A stretch of DNA of 64,000 nucleotides from Macrotrachela quadricornifera (Eukaryota > Rotifera > Eurotatoria > Philodinida > Philodinidae). The position numbers and the translations under genes are program-made. The stretch covers positions 346,365 through 410,364 of the forward strand of contig JAJEKB010020350.1 in the NCBI GenBank assembly GCA_022393335.1, read 5' to 3'. Positions 31,787-47,266 of this stretch are shown in pieces. Within the stretch, counting starts at the first letter, position 1. Every line of letters begins with the position of its first letter. The notes below the pieces were generated by a model. The model saw only the letters and a list, made by a program, of their open reading frames with translations. It ran no database searches and was not told the DNA's origin.

Positions 31787-32983
31787 ATGACTCGTTGTTT
31801 ATTATGTCTTTTTATTATAACTTCTATTCTTATTTATATTTCTAAAACATCTTCTATTAATTCCAAATCACCAATTATATTTATTCCCGGAAGTTTTTGT
31901 AGTCTTCTTGAAGTACGTATAAATACAACTCTTCAACCATCTTGTCCTAAATCTTTGCATAATCAATGGATTCTTCTTTGGTTAAATCTTCGTTTATTTG
32001 AACCAAATCTTCTATCATGTTTTCATAATATATTTAAATTTATATATAATTCATCATTAAATTCATTTGAAAATCCTTCTGGTGTTGAAACACGTATTAT
32101 ACCAAATTCAATAAATGGATCATTTCTTGATGGAATTCTTTGGGAATATATACAATTAGATAAATTTTTATATCATTTTATTACGAAATATGATTATACA
32201 GATGGTATAAATATTCATTCAATACCTTATGATTTTCGACGAGGTACAAATGAAACATTATTTTTATTTGTTAAGAATTTAAAAGGTTTAATTGAATCAA
32301 CATATATTAAAAATATGAATAAAAGTGTTTATTTAATAAGTCATAGTACAGGTGGTTCAATGATATTATTTTTTCTTTCACAACAAAATCAATTATGGAA
32401 AGATCAATATATTCATAGTTGGATTTCATTAAGTGGAAATATAGCAGGTGAAGTAGATAATATTCAAAATTTAATTCAAGGTTTTCTTTCACCAGTTGTA
32501 CCGTATAATGTTATTCAATCATGGGATTTTTTTGCATGGCGTCTTCCTGAACCAATGATTTATGGACATGAACGATTAATTATAAAAACTCCTTCAAAAA
32601 ATTATACATCATATGATATGCTTAATTTTTTACGTGATATACATGCAAATGATCTTGCTCAAATTTATCCACAAGCATCATCAATTTTAGCATCATTACC
32701 ATCACCTAATGTCAATACATATTGTTTTTATGGTGTTAATATATCTACACCAATTGGTTATATATCAAAATCGGATAGTTTTGATAGTAAAAAAATTGAA
32801 ATTATTCATGGTTGGGGTGATGGTGAACAAGATGATACAACAAATATGTCATGTCAATTATGGAATAAAACAATGGATCAAAAATATAAATTAATTTTAA
32901 AAGGTTTTGATCGTATTAGTCATTTAGCACTTGTAGGAAGTGATGAAGTACTCACAGAAATTGATCATATTATTTTTTCATAA
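31787..32983 (+). CDS. LCAT/phospholipase A2 group XV-like acyltransferase or lipase, intronless
   Basis: A single 398-aa frame without introns. The lecithin:cholesterol acyltransferase family comprises secreted or lysosomal alpha/beta-hydrolases that cleave phospholipid and transfer the acyl chain. A signal peptide lies at about 1-23. PIIFIPGSFCSLLEVRI at about 29-45 matches the family N-terminus (PVVLVPG). SIPYDFR follows, and LISHSTGGSM holds the likely nucleophile Ser187. SWDFFAWRLPEP is also family-typical. GDGEQDDTTN (about 344-353) carries the acid (Asp345 or a neighbour), and His379 lies in DRISHLALV. Several NxT/NxS sites fit secretion. The usual nucleophile elbow is HSLGG or HSMG; here Thr replaces Leu/Met. 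It is the only long gene in the window without introns, so retrocopy or lateral origin is possible. The exact substrate is unknown. Confidence 0.82.
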   Translation: MTRCLLCLFIITSILIYISKTSSINSKSPIIFIPGSFCSLLEVRINTTLQPSCPKSLHNQWILLWLNLRLFEPNLLSCFHNIFKFIYNSSLNSFENPSGVETRIIPNSINGSFLDGILWEYIQLDKFLYHFITKYDYTDGINIHSIPYDFRRGTNETLFLFVKNLKGLIESTYIKNMNKSVYLISHSTGGSMILFFLSQQNQLWKDQYIHSWISLSGNIAGEVDNIQNLIQGFLSPVVPYNVIQSWDFFAWRLPEPMIYGHERLIIKTPSKNYTSYDMLNFLRDIHANDLAQIYPQASSILASLPSPNVNTYCFYGVNISTPIGYISKSDSFDSKKIEIIHGWGDGEQDDTTNMSCQLWNKTMDQKYKLILKGFDRISHLALVGSDEVLTEIDHIIFS

Positions 32984-33858
32984 TAAATAGATTTTAAAAA
33001 TAATCAATATGTTACATACAGAATATTGAGATCATATTTGCTCTGTTGATGATTGTACTTGCGAATTGGTTTAAGAAAATTTGATTAAAACAGAGTAATT
33101 CTTAGAGAATATTTCAAAGGAAATTATATTAGACGCTGAGATATTTGCCTATGATACTAAAATATTTTTGTTCGAAGATAAATGCTATGTTTATTTTCTA
33201 GATTATTTGCATTTGCATCAATCTAACTGGAAATGACGTTTAAAATCAGGATTTAATAAGTTCTATCTGCGACTTAGCTTGTAGGCTTCAAAGATTAAAT
33301 TCTATGTTTTTTATTTAGTTGCAAGGCTTTTTGCAACTATTATAATTTCAAACCAGAGGTGTAGAATCTACTCGTAGGTTGCAGCGCTGCTGTAGGGTAA
33401 AATGGTTTTCTCGGGGAAATTTTACAAAAGTAGAGCGAGAAAACGAAATTTTTTAGCCTTATGCAGCTGGGGAAAATTTTCAGATTTTGATGCGTGCTGC
33501 TGGGAAGCTCCGTTGTCTTTGTCTATATTCAGGTCTATTTGATTTAAAGAATACATCAAACAAAATTTTGGTCAAAATTTGTTTTTATGAACAATAGTCT
33601 TTGATAATTCATCTTCAATAAGTCAGCTAGTATCAGATGACTTATTACTAGAAAGGATTGATTTTGGCTTAAATAATATTGGCAAGTATTCTCAATATTT
33701 GATAATATAAAATAAAAAATATCTCTGCATCTTTATATTGTTATTCAATGATGATAGAAGTTTTGATTAGATTTAAAAAGAAAGAATTTATTTTCAGTAA
33801 CAAAACAAATGTATTGTAGAATAATATGTTCTTATTTTATACAGTCACTTGTCTTTTT
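32984..33858. other. Intergenic with a hairpin-forming repeat at 33381-33470
   Basis: No gene. GCTGTAGGGTAAAATGGTTT at about 33388 and the following TTCTCG pair imperfectly with the reverse complement of 33435-33470 (GCTAAAAAATTTCGTTTTCTCG-like), forming a roughly 90-bp foldback. Nearby, GTTGCAAGGCTTTTTGCAAC is a short palindrome. The origin is probably a small decayed element. Confidence 0.4.
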
Positions 33859-35843
33859 TTATAAAGTATATCGAAATTGTGGATGTCGATCACCAACTAA
33901 TTCGATACCACCATATCGGTTTATTTCTCTTTCAATTTCTTCAGCATTAAGTCTTTGTCGACGACGATTCTCGTAAATAAAAGTAAAACGAAGTAATACT
34001 ATGAGTATTGTCTGTAATACCACACAACCGAGTGCAATTGAATTTCCAATAAGATATTTTGGCTTCTGTTTGTCTTGATAGATCTGACCCGCAATAGCCC
34101 CACCAATAGTTCCAATTGAGACTATAGCAGCTGATGCGACAGCACGTCGAGTGAGTGAAGCACTATAATATTAATCATCAATAACAAAACAGAAAAGAGA
34201 AAATATAATTTTTAATGAATATCAACTTACAAATTATTGTTAAACCATGCAATTTTGAGACTCACATTTGCGTAAACACCTGCCGTTAAAAGAATAACAC
34301 CAAAATAGAGAACACCAAATTGTTGTCGGTTCACGAACATGAGAATTAAAAGACCAGATATTGCAAAGAGATTTGTAAGGACAAGATGCAGAGATCGTTC
34401 AATAAAACTATTAAGTAAATGGTATATCTATATACAATAAAGAAAAGAAAACTAACTAATCTGAACTACGCGAAAGGAGAAGTGTAGCAACAAAAGCGAC
34501 CATATATGGTGGAAGGGTCATCAATTGTGATTGAACCTGTGTCCACTTGCCTAAACCGACGATAATAGAAGGTAAAAAGAGAGTAACGCCCTGTAAGGCC
34601 GTTGTCCCGGTGATATAGATGATAGCATAACTATATGTTTTCCAATCCGTAAATACAGATCGAACTTGACTCCAAGAAAATGAATGACTATGAGATGCGC
34701 CACCATCTTCTGCTAACAGCTCAATTTCAAGTTGCCGCTGTTCGACACTCAAGAATCGTGCCTGTTCAGGCGAATCAGGTAAAAAAAGCCAACAACAAAT
34801 GGCCATAATGATAGTGGGAACACCTTCAATCTAAAGTTAGATGATGAAAATCACAATACTTGATATAGATTTCTATCTTCAATGACAATATTTACAATGA
34901 AGATCAACTGCCATTGAGCTAGTTTAGATGATTTTATTTGACCAATGCCGAAGGCTAATAAACCACCAAATGCACCCGCTAATGCCGAAAATGACCAGAA
35001 AAAACCGAGTCTGATAGCTTGCATTTTTCTTGGATACCATAAACTCATGAAATAAATAATACCTGGAAAGAGACCAGCTTCGAAAATACCGAGTAACAAA
35101 CGACATACAAGAAGACTGGCAAAATTTGAAATAGCAGCCATACAGACCGATATTGTTCCTTCAAAATAAATAATCATTCTTAAAGAAAAAGATAACTGAA
35201 ATGCGCACCCCATGCCAACATAATCAAACAAATCCATCTAGAAGGTCTCCATCGTCTAAGTATTATATTCGATGGAATTTCGAAAAGTACATAGCCAAAA
35301 AAAAAGATGGATAAACACCTTTCAAAAATATTAATATATATTATTAAATGGAACTAATAAAAAATAACCAATTCACCATTGATACTCTTGTGAACTCAGA
35401 TGAATATCATTTTCAAGGCCACCTATTTTTGCATTAGCAATATTTGAACGATCGAGATAGGATAGAAGGTAGATGATCCTAAAAGAAAATATGATATCAT
35501 TTCTTGATTTATTTTCTTTTTCCTAAATAACATACGAAAGAATCGGTAATAGATTCAAGTCAAGTTTGCGCGTTAAAATTCGTTTTTTTTTGTTTATTTC
35601 AATGTCTTGCAAGGTTTTCTTTGCTTCATCTTCAAGACTACTAATCGCGAAAGATCCGTCAGTAATTGAATTGTTCTCTGTAGACTTTTTATTTGCTGTG
35701 ATTATTGATTCAACTTCTGCAGGACGATACTCTTCAATGGAAGAATTAGAATCACATATGCGTATAGATAATGACGTAGCTGCACTATCTAAACTTTTCT
35801 TCGAACGATGGATTTGAAATGATGTTGGAGTAGAAGTGTCCAT
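33859..35843 (-). CDS. Major facilitator transporter, fungal-type anion:cation symporter (Dal5/allantoate permease-like)
   Basis: Exons on the minus strand: 35843-35536, 35478-35377, 35318-35209, 35158-34896, 34830-34457, 34407-34231, 34162-33859; phases agree, 545 aa. This is a plasma-membrane symporter family for organic anions such as allantoate, nicotinate, pantothenate or similar. Typical signatures are SYLDRSNIANAKIGGLE after TM1, FEIPSNIILRRWRPSRW, the helix pair LLVCRLLLGIFEAGLFPGII with LWYPRKMQ, and FLPDSPEQARFLS at the central loop. NNNFASLTRRAVASA is in the place of the fungal NN-aGHTKRA motif. The N-terminus (about 100 aa) is polar and Ser-rich, with cytosolic KKKR before TM1. 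More C/G-ending codons are used than in neighbours. Family members are abundant in fungi and rare in animals, which favours lateral transfer. The start used is the first ATG; substrate not predictable. Confidence 0.88.
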
Positions 35844-36319
35844 AGTGGACAAATATAAGTTAGTATGTAATTGAATGTAAATTGATGATACAATGTCGAT
35901 TCGTTATGCGTAAATTATAAAGAATAGTGAAAGTGAAAAGTGTTTGAATATGAAGGCTAGTTATATCATTGCCGTTAGGAGGACAAATATGATAGATCGT
36001 AAAAAGATATTTCTGCTATATATAGAAATTTCTTCTCCTTTTATTACCTTGCCATTTTACCTTTTCATCTTATCTTTTATATGATTCAGCTTGAAGGAAC
36101 AAAATTATATTCCTATAAACAAACATAAAATGAGCAGAATGGTGAACAACATCTAGATTGCTAAAGACAACGAAAATGTATATATCGAAATAACTAGAAT
36201 AAAAAAATCTAGGGAGGTAAAAATGACAAATAGAAGTCAACGAGTATGAAAATATACTATGCATAATTCGAAATTTTCTTCGTCATTTATATAATAGTTT
36301 CTTTCAATAAAAATATATA
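35844..36319. other. MFS promoter side, no gene recognised
   Basis: Short intergenic stretch upstream of the transporter. A 64-codon minus-strand frame at 36070-36264 has no recognisable features and is not called. The right border is the TA duplication of the next element. Confidence 0.4.
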
Positions 36320-37333
36320 CAGGATGACATAGTAGTCAATTAATCGAAAGAAAATTGGAAATTATTATTATGGCTCGACCAAACGAGCTGATTCGTTAGA
36401 TACTTGTAGAACTATATTTCAAAACTTTTTTTTTATAGAAACACTATTCTGAGACGTTCGATCTTCACATAGATCAATCTAGCTCTGATGTTGTGTACAG
36501 CGACTCTCATTATTCGAAAATAAAAAGATGAAGTAAACTTCACAAAAAAATACAACGACTGACCGTGGATGACGTATCGGTCAACCGAAAAGATGAAAAG
36601 AAGAGAGAACAGGCCAAGTCAAATACACAACACATGTATGAAGGAGAGAGAAGGAAGGAAGAGAATGATTTATGTCGTCATTTCCTGACAACTATAACCA
36701 AATGCTTCTATTAAGTCTTAATGTTAGCTTCATTATAGAAATTTTACTTGTCACCAAATACGAATAGTTCAAGAGAAGTATTCTATAGATAAGTTTCCAC
36801 TTATAGGAATGACAAGAAGGAATTAAAACAAACTTTTTGAATGACAAAACACTAATATATCTAGAGAAAATTTTTTGAATTAGTTTAAACCATGAAATTC
36901 GTTTTAGATAACTAAAATATCAGGTTGAAATCTTTTAAGGTGTATCATTAACTTGATGCAAAAACCAATGTTTCACACTTGAGAACTTAAAATGGTGCAT
37001 ATATTGACTTTCAAATTAATTAATTCTAAAAATTTGCTCAATTTGCATTATTATTATGTCATTCATAAAGTCTATTTTAGTTTTTTTTGTCACCTTTTTA
37101 TTTGAAGAATAAAGATATTCGTGGAACGGTCCAAATGAATTTTCCTTACTTGGTAACAATTAAAATTTTTATAGTGAGACTAACATTAAAACTTAATAGA
37201 AGTATGTATTTAATGTTCCTATTAAAAAAACTTGAAATATAGTTTTTCAAATGTCTAACAAATCAGTCCATTTGGTCGAGTTATAATATAAATATTCAGT
37301 TTCTTTCGATAAAGTGATTGTGGAGCCACCTTG
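36320..37333. mobile_element. Non-autonomous Tc1/mariner-type element with ~125-bp terminal inverted repeats
   Basis: The two ends are inverted copies over about 125 bp (36320-36447 and 37207-37333), about three quarters identical. For example ATCGAAAGAAA, CTCGACCAAA, CTGATT-GTTAGA and AACTATATTTCAA occur in the same order from both ends. TA flanks both ends (36318-36319, 37334-37335). The 1-kb interior shows no transposase. It lies 13 bp from the next mariner element. Confidence 0.8.
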
Positions 37334-37346
37334 TATATACGTAATA

Positions 37347-39197
37347 TTAGATTGTCAACAAAGTTTTCGCCTTTTTTTTCAAAAATTGTATTTTTTTTAT
37401 CTTCAACAGTAGAACTATCCTTCAATATATATGTACCACTACTGTTTATGACTTGTCACCAACACTTTGGCAAGGATAGGATCCTGCGTTCGTAGAAATC
37501 CTGAGACGTTTTACTACCTAGGATCTAATTCACGAGAGTTACGATATAGAGTGCTCAATCGATGCCTCAGATTTCAATGAAATTTTGCCAGTATGGAGCT
37601 CTAAGTGAGTTATGAAAATGTTAAAAAATTCAACTTCTGAAACATGTCCTTTAGTGAGATATTCAATAAACAATAGCGACACCTTCAGGTAAAAGATGAT
37701 TATAATTCATGCAGACTATATACATTGTATATTTCACCATCCACCAACAACAAAGCTTTTTGAGCTGAAATTTTGTAGGTATACACTACTAGAGATGCCA
37801 TACATACTGGCACACTCAAAATCATATTTCCATGTGTTATACAGTATAACAAGATTTCATAAGTCCTAGATATAAGAATTATTTTGTGATCGAGCTTAGT
37901 ATCGCTTATGAACGACTTATGAGCTCCCGCTTTGAAACTGAGTACTACTATCCTGTACCTGTTAGCGACAATTTTCAAAATCCTGACTTTTTTATTCTGA
38001 TCCGAAGTAAAACCTGTTCGAATACATATATAAGCTATTCCGTAGATGGTAGCCAATTTGATTAGTTTTTCATATATGCCATATGGAGCCAACTATTTAA
38101 TAAATTTCTACACAAACCGTTCTCAAAATATTTCAATTTTTTTTAAAAAGTATCATTGGTAAAAATAGAATATTTGGTGCTTATAGAAAATATATACGGA
38201 TTTGTTGAAAAGCTTCTAAAGAAATGCCATCACTTTTAATTAATTCTATCTAATATAAATCATCACACTAACGTCTATTGAGTTCCATAGAAAATTTAAA
38301 GACCTTTCAAATGATTAGAAAGAGAACGAAAAAAATGGTAGTTCGTTAGAACGAAGTTAGGAGATTAAGTGGCTGAAGGATGGTAATTTATTCAAGCATC
38401 AATAACTTTTTGCGCATCAACTTTGCAACATGGGATCTCGCATTATCATGCAAATAATAAATTCGATTCTGCTTTTCCTTGAGTTTTTTGGTGGCTCAGT
38501 CTAATTGCGGACAGTAGATATCAATAGTGATAGTGTAACCATTTAGAAGAATTTTTCAATGAATAATACCATTGACTCCCTGCGAAACTCTCGGCATCGC
38601 CTTCTTGGAATGCGAATCAGTCTTAGGCATTGCTATGCCTGTTTGACCATCGCTCAGCCACTGACGTCCGTGCATGTAGTTAATGTACAACATCCTTTTC
38701 TCATCGTTAGTGGCAAGATTGTGGAGCCAGTGGTAGTTGTAGTGAGATGCCATTAAATCCATATAAGCATCAACCATGTGCTGAAGCTGATGTGATGATA
38801 ACTCGTGGAGCATCAAAATTCGATATCTCTATGATCAGCATTTTTTTTACTGCAGTGCGAGAACATCCAAGCTGCTCTGGTAAACACCATAAAGCGATCG
38901 AATCAATGCTGTGCCATACTGATGAACAGTATATTCTTGCCCATCGCGCTGTATTTTTCGTTGCCTGTTTTTGTCGCTCTATAATTCAGACGTAGTGAAT
39001 GAAGTAAGAGTATTCGAATCCCTCTACGAGAAAGATTCATTTGGAGTACATCATCAACGTTCATATCAATGGTTTTATTATCATTCGAAAGATATTCCTA
39101 ATCCCTTTACATAACTCTTACTATGAAAATATTTAGAACTTTTTTGAATGTTTCAGAAAATTTTTAGAAAAAAGCAAGAACTTTGTTGACAACCTAA
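37347..39197 (-). mobile_element. Mariner element, degenerate, with an extra 3' segment
   Basis: Ends TTAGATTGTCAACAAAGTTT (from 37347) and TTAGGTTGTCAACAAAGTTC (from 39197, reverse strand) are inverted repeats of about 30 bp of mariner type, flanked by TA. At 1.85 kb it is about 0.5 kb longer than usual. The transposase remnant occupies the part toward 39197. The 37400-38100 segment, which includes an open minus-strand frame of 130 codons (37700-38092) of unknown nature, may be a later insertion. Confidence 0.85.
38300..38995 (-). pseudogene. Mariner transposase pseudogene
   Basis: Minus-strand fragments in several frames match the order of a mariner transposase. First is a helix-turn-helix-like EQLGCSRTAVKKML. 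Next come SSHQLQHMVDAYMDLM and NLATNDEKRMLYINYMHGRQ (the catalytic (T/N)DEKW region, Trp replaced by Arg) and WLSDGQTGIAMPKTDSHSKK. A degraded YLHDNARSHVAKLMRKK (the second catalytic Asp region) follows further on. In-frame stops after IIH and later, and frameshifts between blocks, show that it cannot make an active enzyme. The catalytic domain is therefore relic only. Confidence 0.85.
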
Positions 39198-39449
39198 TAC
39201 TTTCCAAATTTAGTTAAGAGAAGCTCATGAAGTCGATGCACTACTTGTTTTATAGCGTATTTTTAACTGCTTTTTTTTTTACTTTAAAAAGATAAATTCG
39301 TAAGCATATATTTCACTATAAAATGAACTTAGTGCACAAGTCAAATCAGGGTTTCCCAGTTATTGTTTATATATATATATATATTTGTTAATGATCTGAA
39401 TTATGGTTGTATCATGAAATAAAATGTTCAAGATTAAAATAATTATTTT

Positions 39450-40666
39450 TTATGTATTATTTGATCTTTCCCATTGTAAATTTAGTCCAACAATTTGTTG
39501 AATAACATCACCAACTCGTTTTTCTTTAAGCATTTTTTCAACAAATTCTCGAGCTATATCAATATCTCCTTGATAATCATTTGTTTGTGTATGAAAAATA
39601 ATTTCATCTATTTGTGTCCAATATGCTGCAAGTAATTGTGTCACAAGCATCATTTGTCGATTATTTCCATAAGCACCACAACCCCACCAACCAGTATGAA
39701 TTATTGTACGAAATTGAGAACGTTCACCTCGAATAGAAGATCGTTGATTACGTGTATTTAATGCATGAGTTTTCTTAGCAAGTATTTGTGCAGCTTTAAA
39801 ACCTGTACAACAAGTTACAAGAATATATTCTATTTGTTCACGAGTATAAGCTCCTCGACCATAACTTGGTGCTTCAATTGCTATTATATTAACTATTTGA
39901 GGTTGTGAAAGATATTCACAAGCTTGAACAAGTTGTCTTTCAGATGCTTTAGCAAATGCATTACCATAAACTTTATTTGTATCCATTTTAATAACTCGTT
40001 CAGTATTACTTATTAAAACTAAAAGGAAAAAAAAAATAAGTAAAAATATAATTAGAAAACTAATTTACTTGGTGTTGGAACAGTTTTATGTGTATTTTTA
40101 TCGTGACCAACTGTATGTGAACCAACTGTATTTATTGTTTGAACAAAATATTCTCTTAATGCAGCTAATTCAACACATTCTAATACTTGTAATTCATCTT
40201 GTGCTAATAACGGACCACTATAATAAGCAAATAAATCATGATCTGCAAAATTTAAATACCATTCAACTGTTTGATTATCACCATATGATTCATAATTAAA
40301 TATATCAGCTTGAAATTTAACTTTTGTTGATGTAATTGTTAAATTATCAGGTGTATTATCAAATAAAAATGGTTTCCATCGTGTTACTAATAAAGATTTA
40401 TCTAATGATGGTGAATATTTTTTTATTTCATTTATATATTTATATATAAATTGTTTATTTTTATTTTTAAAATTTGGTGAATAATTTTCATATAAATCTT
40501 TTGATTTCATTTCTTCAGCTGTATGTAAATATTGTTGAAATTTCTGTTGATAATCCAAAGAAAATATTTCATTTCGTAATTCATTTATAGTTCGAACAGG
40601 AATTTGAGGTGCACTAGGTGCTGGTGTACACCAAATTTCATCTGTAAAACGAGAATGTGATGCCAT
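39450..40666 (-). CDS. PARG-like (poly(ADP-ribose) glycohydrolase fold) protein
   Basis: Exons on the minus strand: 40666-40069 and 40018-39450, phase 1 junction, 388 aa. WYLNFADHDLFAYYSGPLLAQDELQ-containing sequence (about 130-155) sits where PARG enzymes have the FAN-GGG-QEE signature. GWWGCGAYGNNRQMMLVTQL (about 305-325) matches the TGNWGCGAFGGD-type motif of the PARG C-terminal macrodomain. In between, KVYGNAFAKASERQ and APSYGRGAYT recall a bacterial group of PARG-like proteins. The catalytic Glu-Glu pair would be Asp-Glu here (QDEL), so activity is uncertain. No signal peptide or membrane segment is visible, so the protein is presumably cytosolic or nuclear. A role in removing ADP-ribose during DNA repair is inference. 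The gene has one 50-bp intron despite its bacterial look. Confidence 0.6.
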
Positions 40667-43980
<3,314 letters not shown>

Positions 43981-46900
43981 TTAATATAAATCGATAGTAT
44001 TGTCAAATTTGTATTTTGTAAATAATTTCAAATAAATTCCCACTTAGATACATTTAGTTTATGGGATTCAAAAATAATTATTTCTATTTCTTAATAATAA
44101 TAAAAAGTATATATCAATTTTGACTACATCATAAATTCATAATGTTTATCATCAAATATATTTTCACACGCAAGTTTAACATATATTTAATTAAATAATA
44201 TATAATAATCAAAAAAAAAAAAAGAAATAATTTTCATATAGAATATAACAAATAACATTGTCTCCTTTGTCAATCAAAATTATTAATCATCTTTTGACAT
44301 ACTTGCATGTTTTAATATCCTAACAAATTGTTTGTATAATTTTAGTAACATCATTAGAATTCAAATATTATGGTAACACATTGAATATATATATATATAT
44401 ATAGTTTTGGAAATCAAATATCTGAAGTTTTATGAAATAATATTACTATATTTAGTTGAATAATGATAGTAACATATGTAATTAAATACTATGTCTGGTT
44501 TTATTTTAAATATAATTTTAATGAAAATATATTTATAATTTAGCCAATAATGGAGAAAATCTTTATAAATATATATATATATAGAGTAAAAGAAAGAAAA
44601 AACGAAAGACTAATGATAAAAGGAAACTAACTAAAACATTAGCCGTAACTTAATGTTGTCTGTCAATGCTAATACTTAACTAACATTGACTTAGTGATAA
44701 ATCAAAAAACACAAGAGTACTTATGATAACATATTACAAGCAAAACGTTTTTTTGGAAATATTGTTTTTTGGTAGAAAAATAAAGCAAAATTTTCTTCTT
44801 TTTACTTAAGTTTTTTTTTCGTCTAGTTTTATCTCAATAAATTGTTTAGACAAATAAAAGAATAATATGAAATATCCAGTAATTATCTCTAAGACTGGCA
44901 TAATTATAATAAAAAACTGATCTAACATTCAAAAATATGCAGAATGAAATGTATTCTTTGTAAAATATTACCATAATTTACTAAAATACAGTTTATTTTT
45001 AGTTGCCTGTCCGCCTTTTTTTTCTTCCATTTTGTTCTGATAAAAATATTAGATTCTAAAAGAAGTTATTTATAGAAGGACATGTTAGAGATGATGAATG
45101 TAATTAATAAACAGAGATAAAACAGAGGACATATAACAAAATATACTCATTAAAATGAATAGTTATTTCTTGATACATTTAAATCTATAGTTTCAATTAT
45201 GAAAAATAAAGCAAAAAAAGTTTGATATTATTCTTAAAAATTTATACACGTTAATGATATATATATATAATTTTCTACATAATATATTTAAATAATCCAT
45301 AGAAATAGATTACATTGAATAAATCAGTTAAAGTTAAAAAACAAAATTTTTTTTTCGTTCTGTTATACGACCAAGTGGTTCATACAATATATGTCTATGA
45401 TTAATTGTTTACAAATGTTTATAAGTATTAAAACAAAAAAGAAATGATATCGTTAGTCGAATTTGAATGATTCAAAAAAAATAAATAAATGTATTTATTA
45501 CTTTTTTGTTTATTCAATAGATGTTATTCTTCATATCAATGTGTTTTCTCTTTTGTTATATTTGTCAATCGTAGTATAATATCATGTAAATACAATATCT
45601 GATTTATTTTAATTTTATATTATTTGAAATAAAAACTCGTCAATATTGATATGTAATTGTATGAATATTTATTTTAATAATAGATAAGAATTATTTACGA
45701 TTAATAGAAAAAAAAAAGACATATTCGATTTATTATTTTTATATAAGTATCTTGTAATATTCAATCAAATTACACAAGTATTGACATCTGTTATGAGATT
45801 TTTTATTTTTTGAAAAATTTATTTCCTAATAAAAAAAATAAATCAGTAATTTGAAATGATGAAAATATCTTTTTTTTTCTAGTACAGTGTTATATAAAAT
45901 CGAATTTGTAAATCATACTTTTTTATAACAAAGACAATAAAAGTTTATTGATATGAAAATCTTGAAAACAAACATTTTCCTATTACATACTCTTATATCT
46001 TATTTCCTTTATTCTATATTTAATTGACTTGAATAAAACATGATATTGATAATAACCGACAAAACAAGTTTTTATATAAAAATATTTTTAATAGAGAACT
46101 AAAAATAATTTCAATTAGTACTTCATGAATTTACATATGAAAATAAACATATCTCTTCTACTCTAAGTAGTACTACAATCTTATATAATTTTCAATCCAT
46201 CATTTATATCCGGAAGTATCGTCATCAAACTATAATAATTGATTTAATGTAAAAAGATTGAGATATTTTCATAAGTAGATCAGTTAGTATCAGTATCTAT
46301 TATATTATATATTTGAAGTGTTATTTATATTTTTAGAAAATAGTATTGATATAATTGTATCTATGAATATTCCATTTGTTCTTTGTATAAATATAACATA
46401 CTGTCAAACAGAACTTTATGATAAAGCATATGCTTATTATCAAGTAACTATTCTGTTTAGATAAGACAAAGGATTTTACTCTATTAGCAAACATGAGAGA
46501 TAATTTGTACTCTATATCAGTTTTTAAATATAATAAACTTCATTTTGTTTTTAAAAAATCTTATAAAAGATTATATACTACATCATAAAATACACTTAAG
46601 TTCATTTTATTTACTATGTATATCCTTTTCAGTATGTTCTAAAAAATGGCAATATTATATTTATTCATTTCTTTGTTTTCGTATCATTTTAATCAGAAGA
46701 CTTTCCGACCAAGGAAATATTCATCTACTTCTATTCGTATTATACTGATGTATATTATACACGAATAATTTGTAATTTATGATAACCGTTAAAACTAAAT
46801 TTTGTTACCATGATTAAATTAGATTCATTGTAGAATATAAAAAAAAAAACAATTCTGATAATACTAATAACTCAACTATTAGTCAAATATGTTTATATAA

Positions 46901-47266
46901 CTTATACAAACGTTTGAAAAAATGTAAATAATCTAGAAAATGAATATTACAAAAATCCCATCTTATATATGATATATGACCTAATGAGACAATGACATTA
47001 TGATAGGAAATAAGGAATGACATTTATAACCTTGGATGTCAATGAACATTATTCATCGAGAATAACACTAGTAAATAGATAAGACTTCTTTTCTTTTTAT
47101 ATAACCAATTAATAAAAAAAAACTCCCATTTTATAAGAATATATTAAAACATAAGTATAAATAATCTCTTTAAAACACATCTATTTATTTTAACAATCAT
47201 GATAAAATGATACAAAAATTTCAGACCAAAAAAAAAAAAAAAAAAAAATTCCTATTATTAATCATA
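43981..47266. other. 3.3-kb intergenic region, no gene recognised
   Basis: Lies between the 3' ends of the converging K2P and tetraspanin genes. AT-rich with AT microsatellites (44384-44402, 44566-44582) and homopolymers. A 67-codon frame at 46545-46748 has no supporting feature. Confidence 0.5.

Noticed and set aside
39003..39030. TTCGAATCC resembling a tRNA T-loop
   Set aside because: No matching acceptor, D or anticodon stems. It lies within the mariner element.
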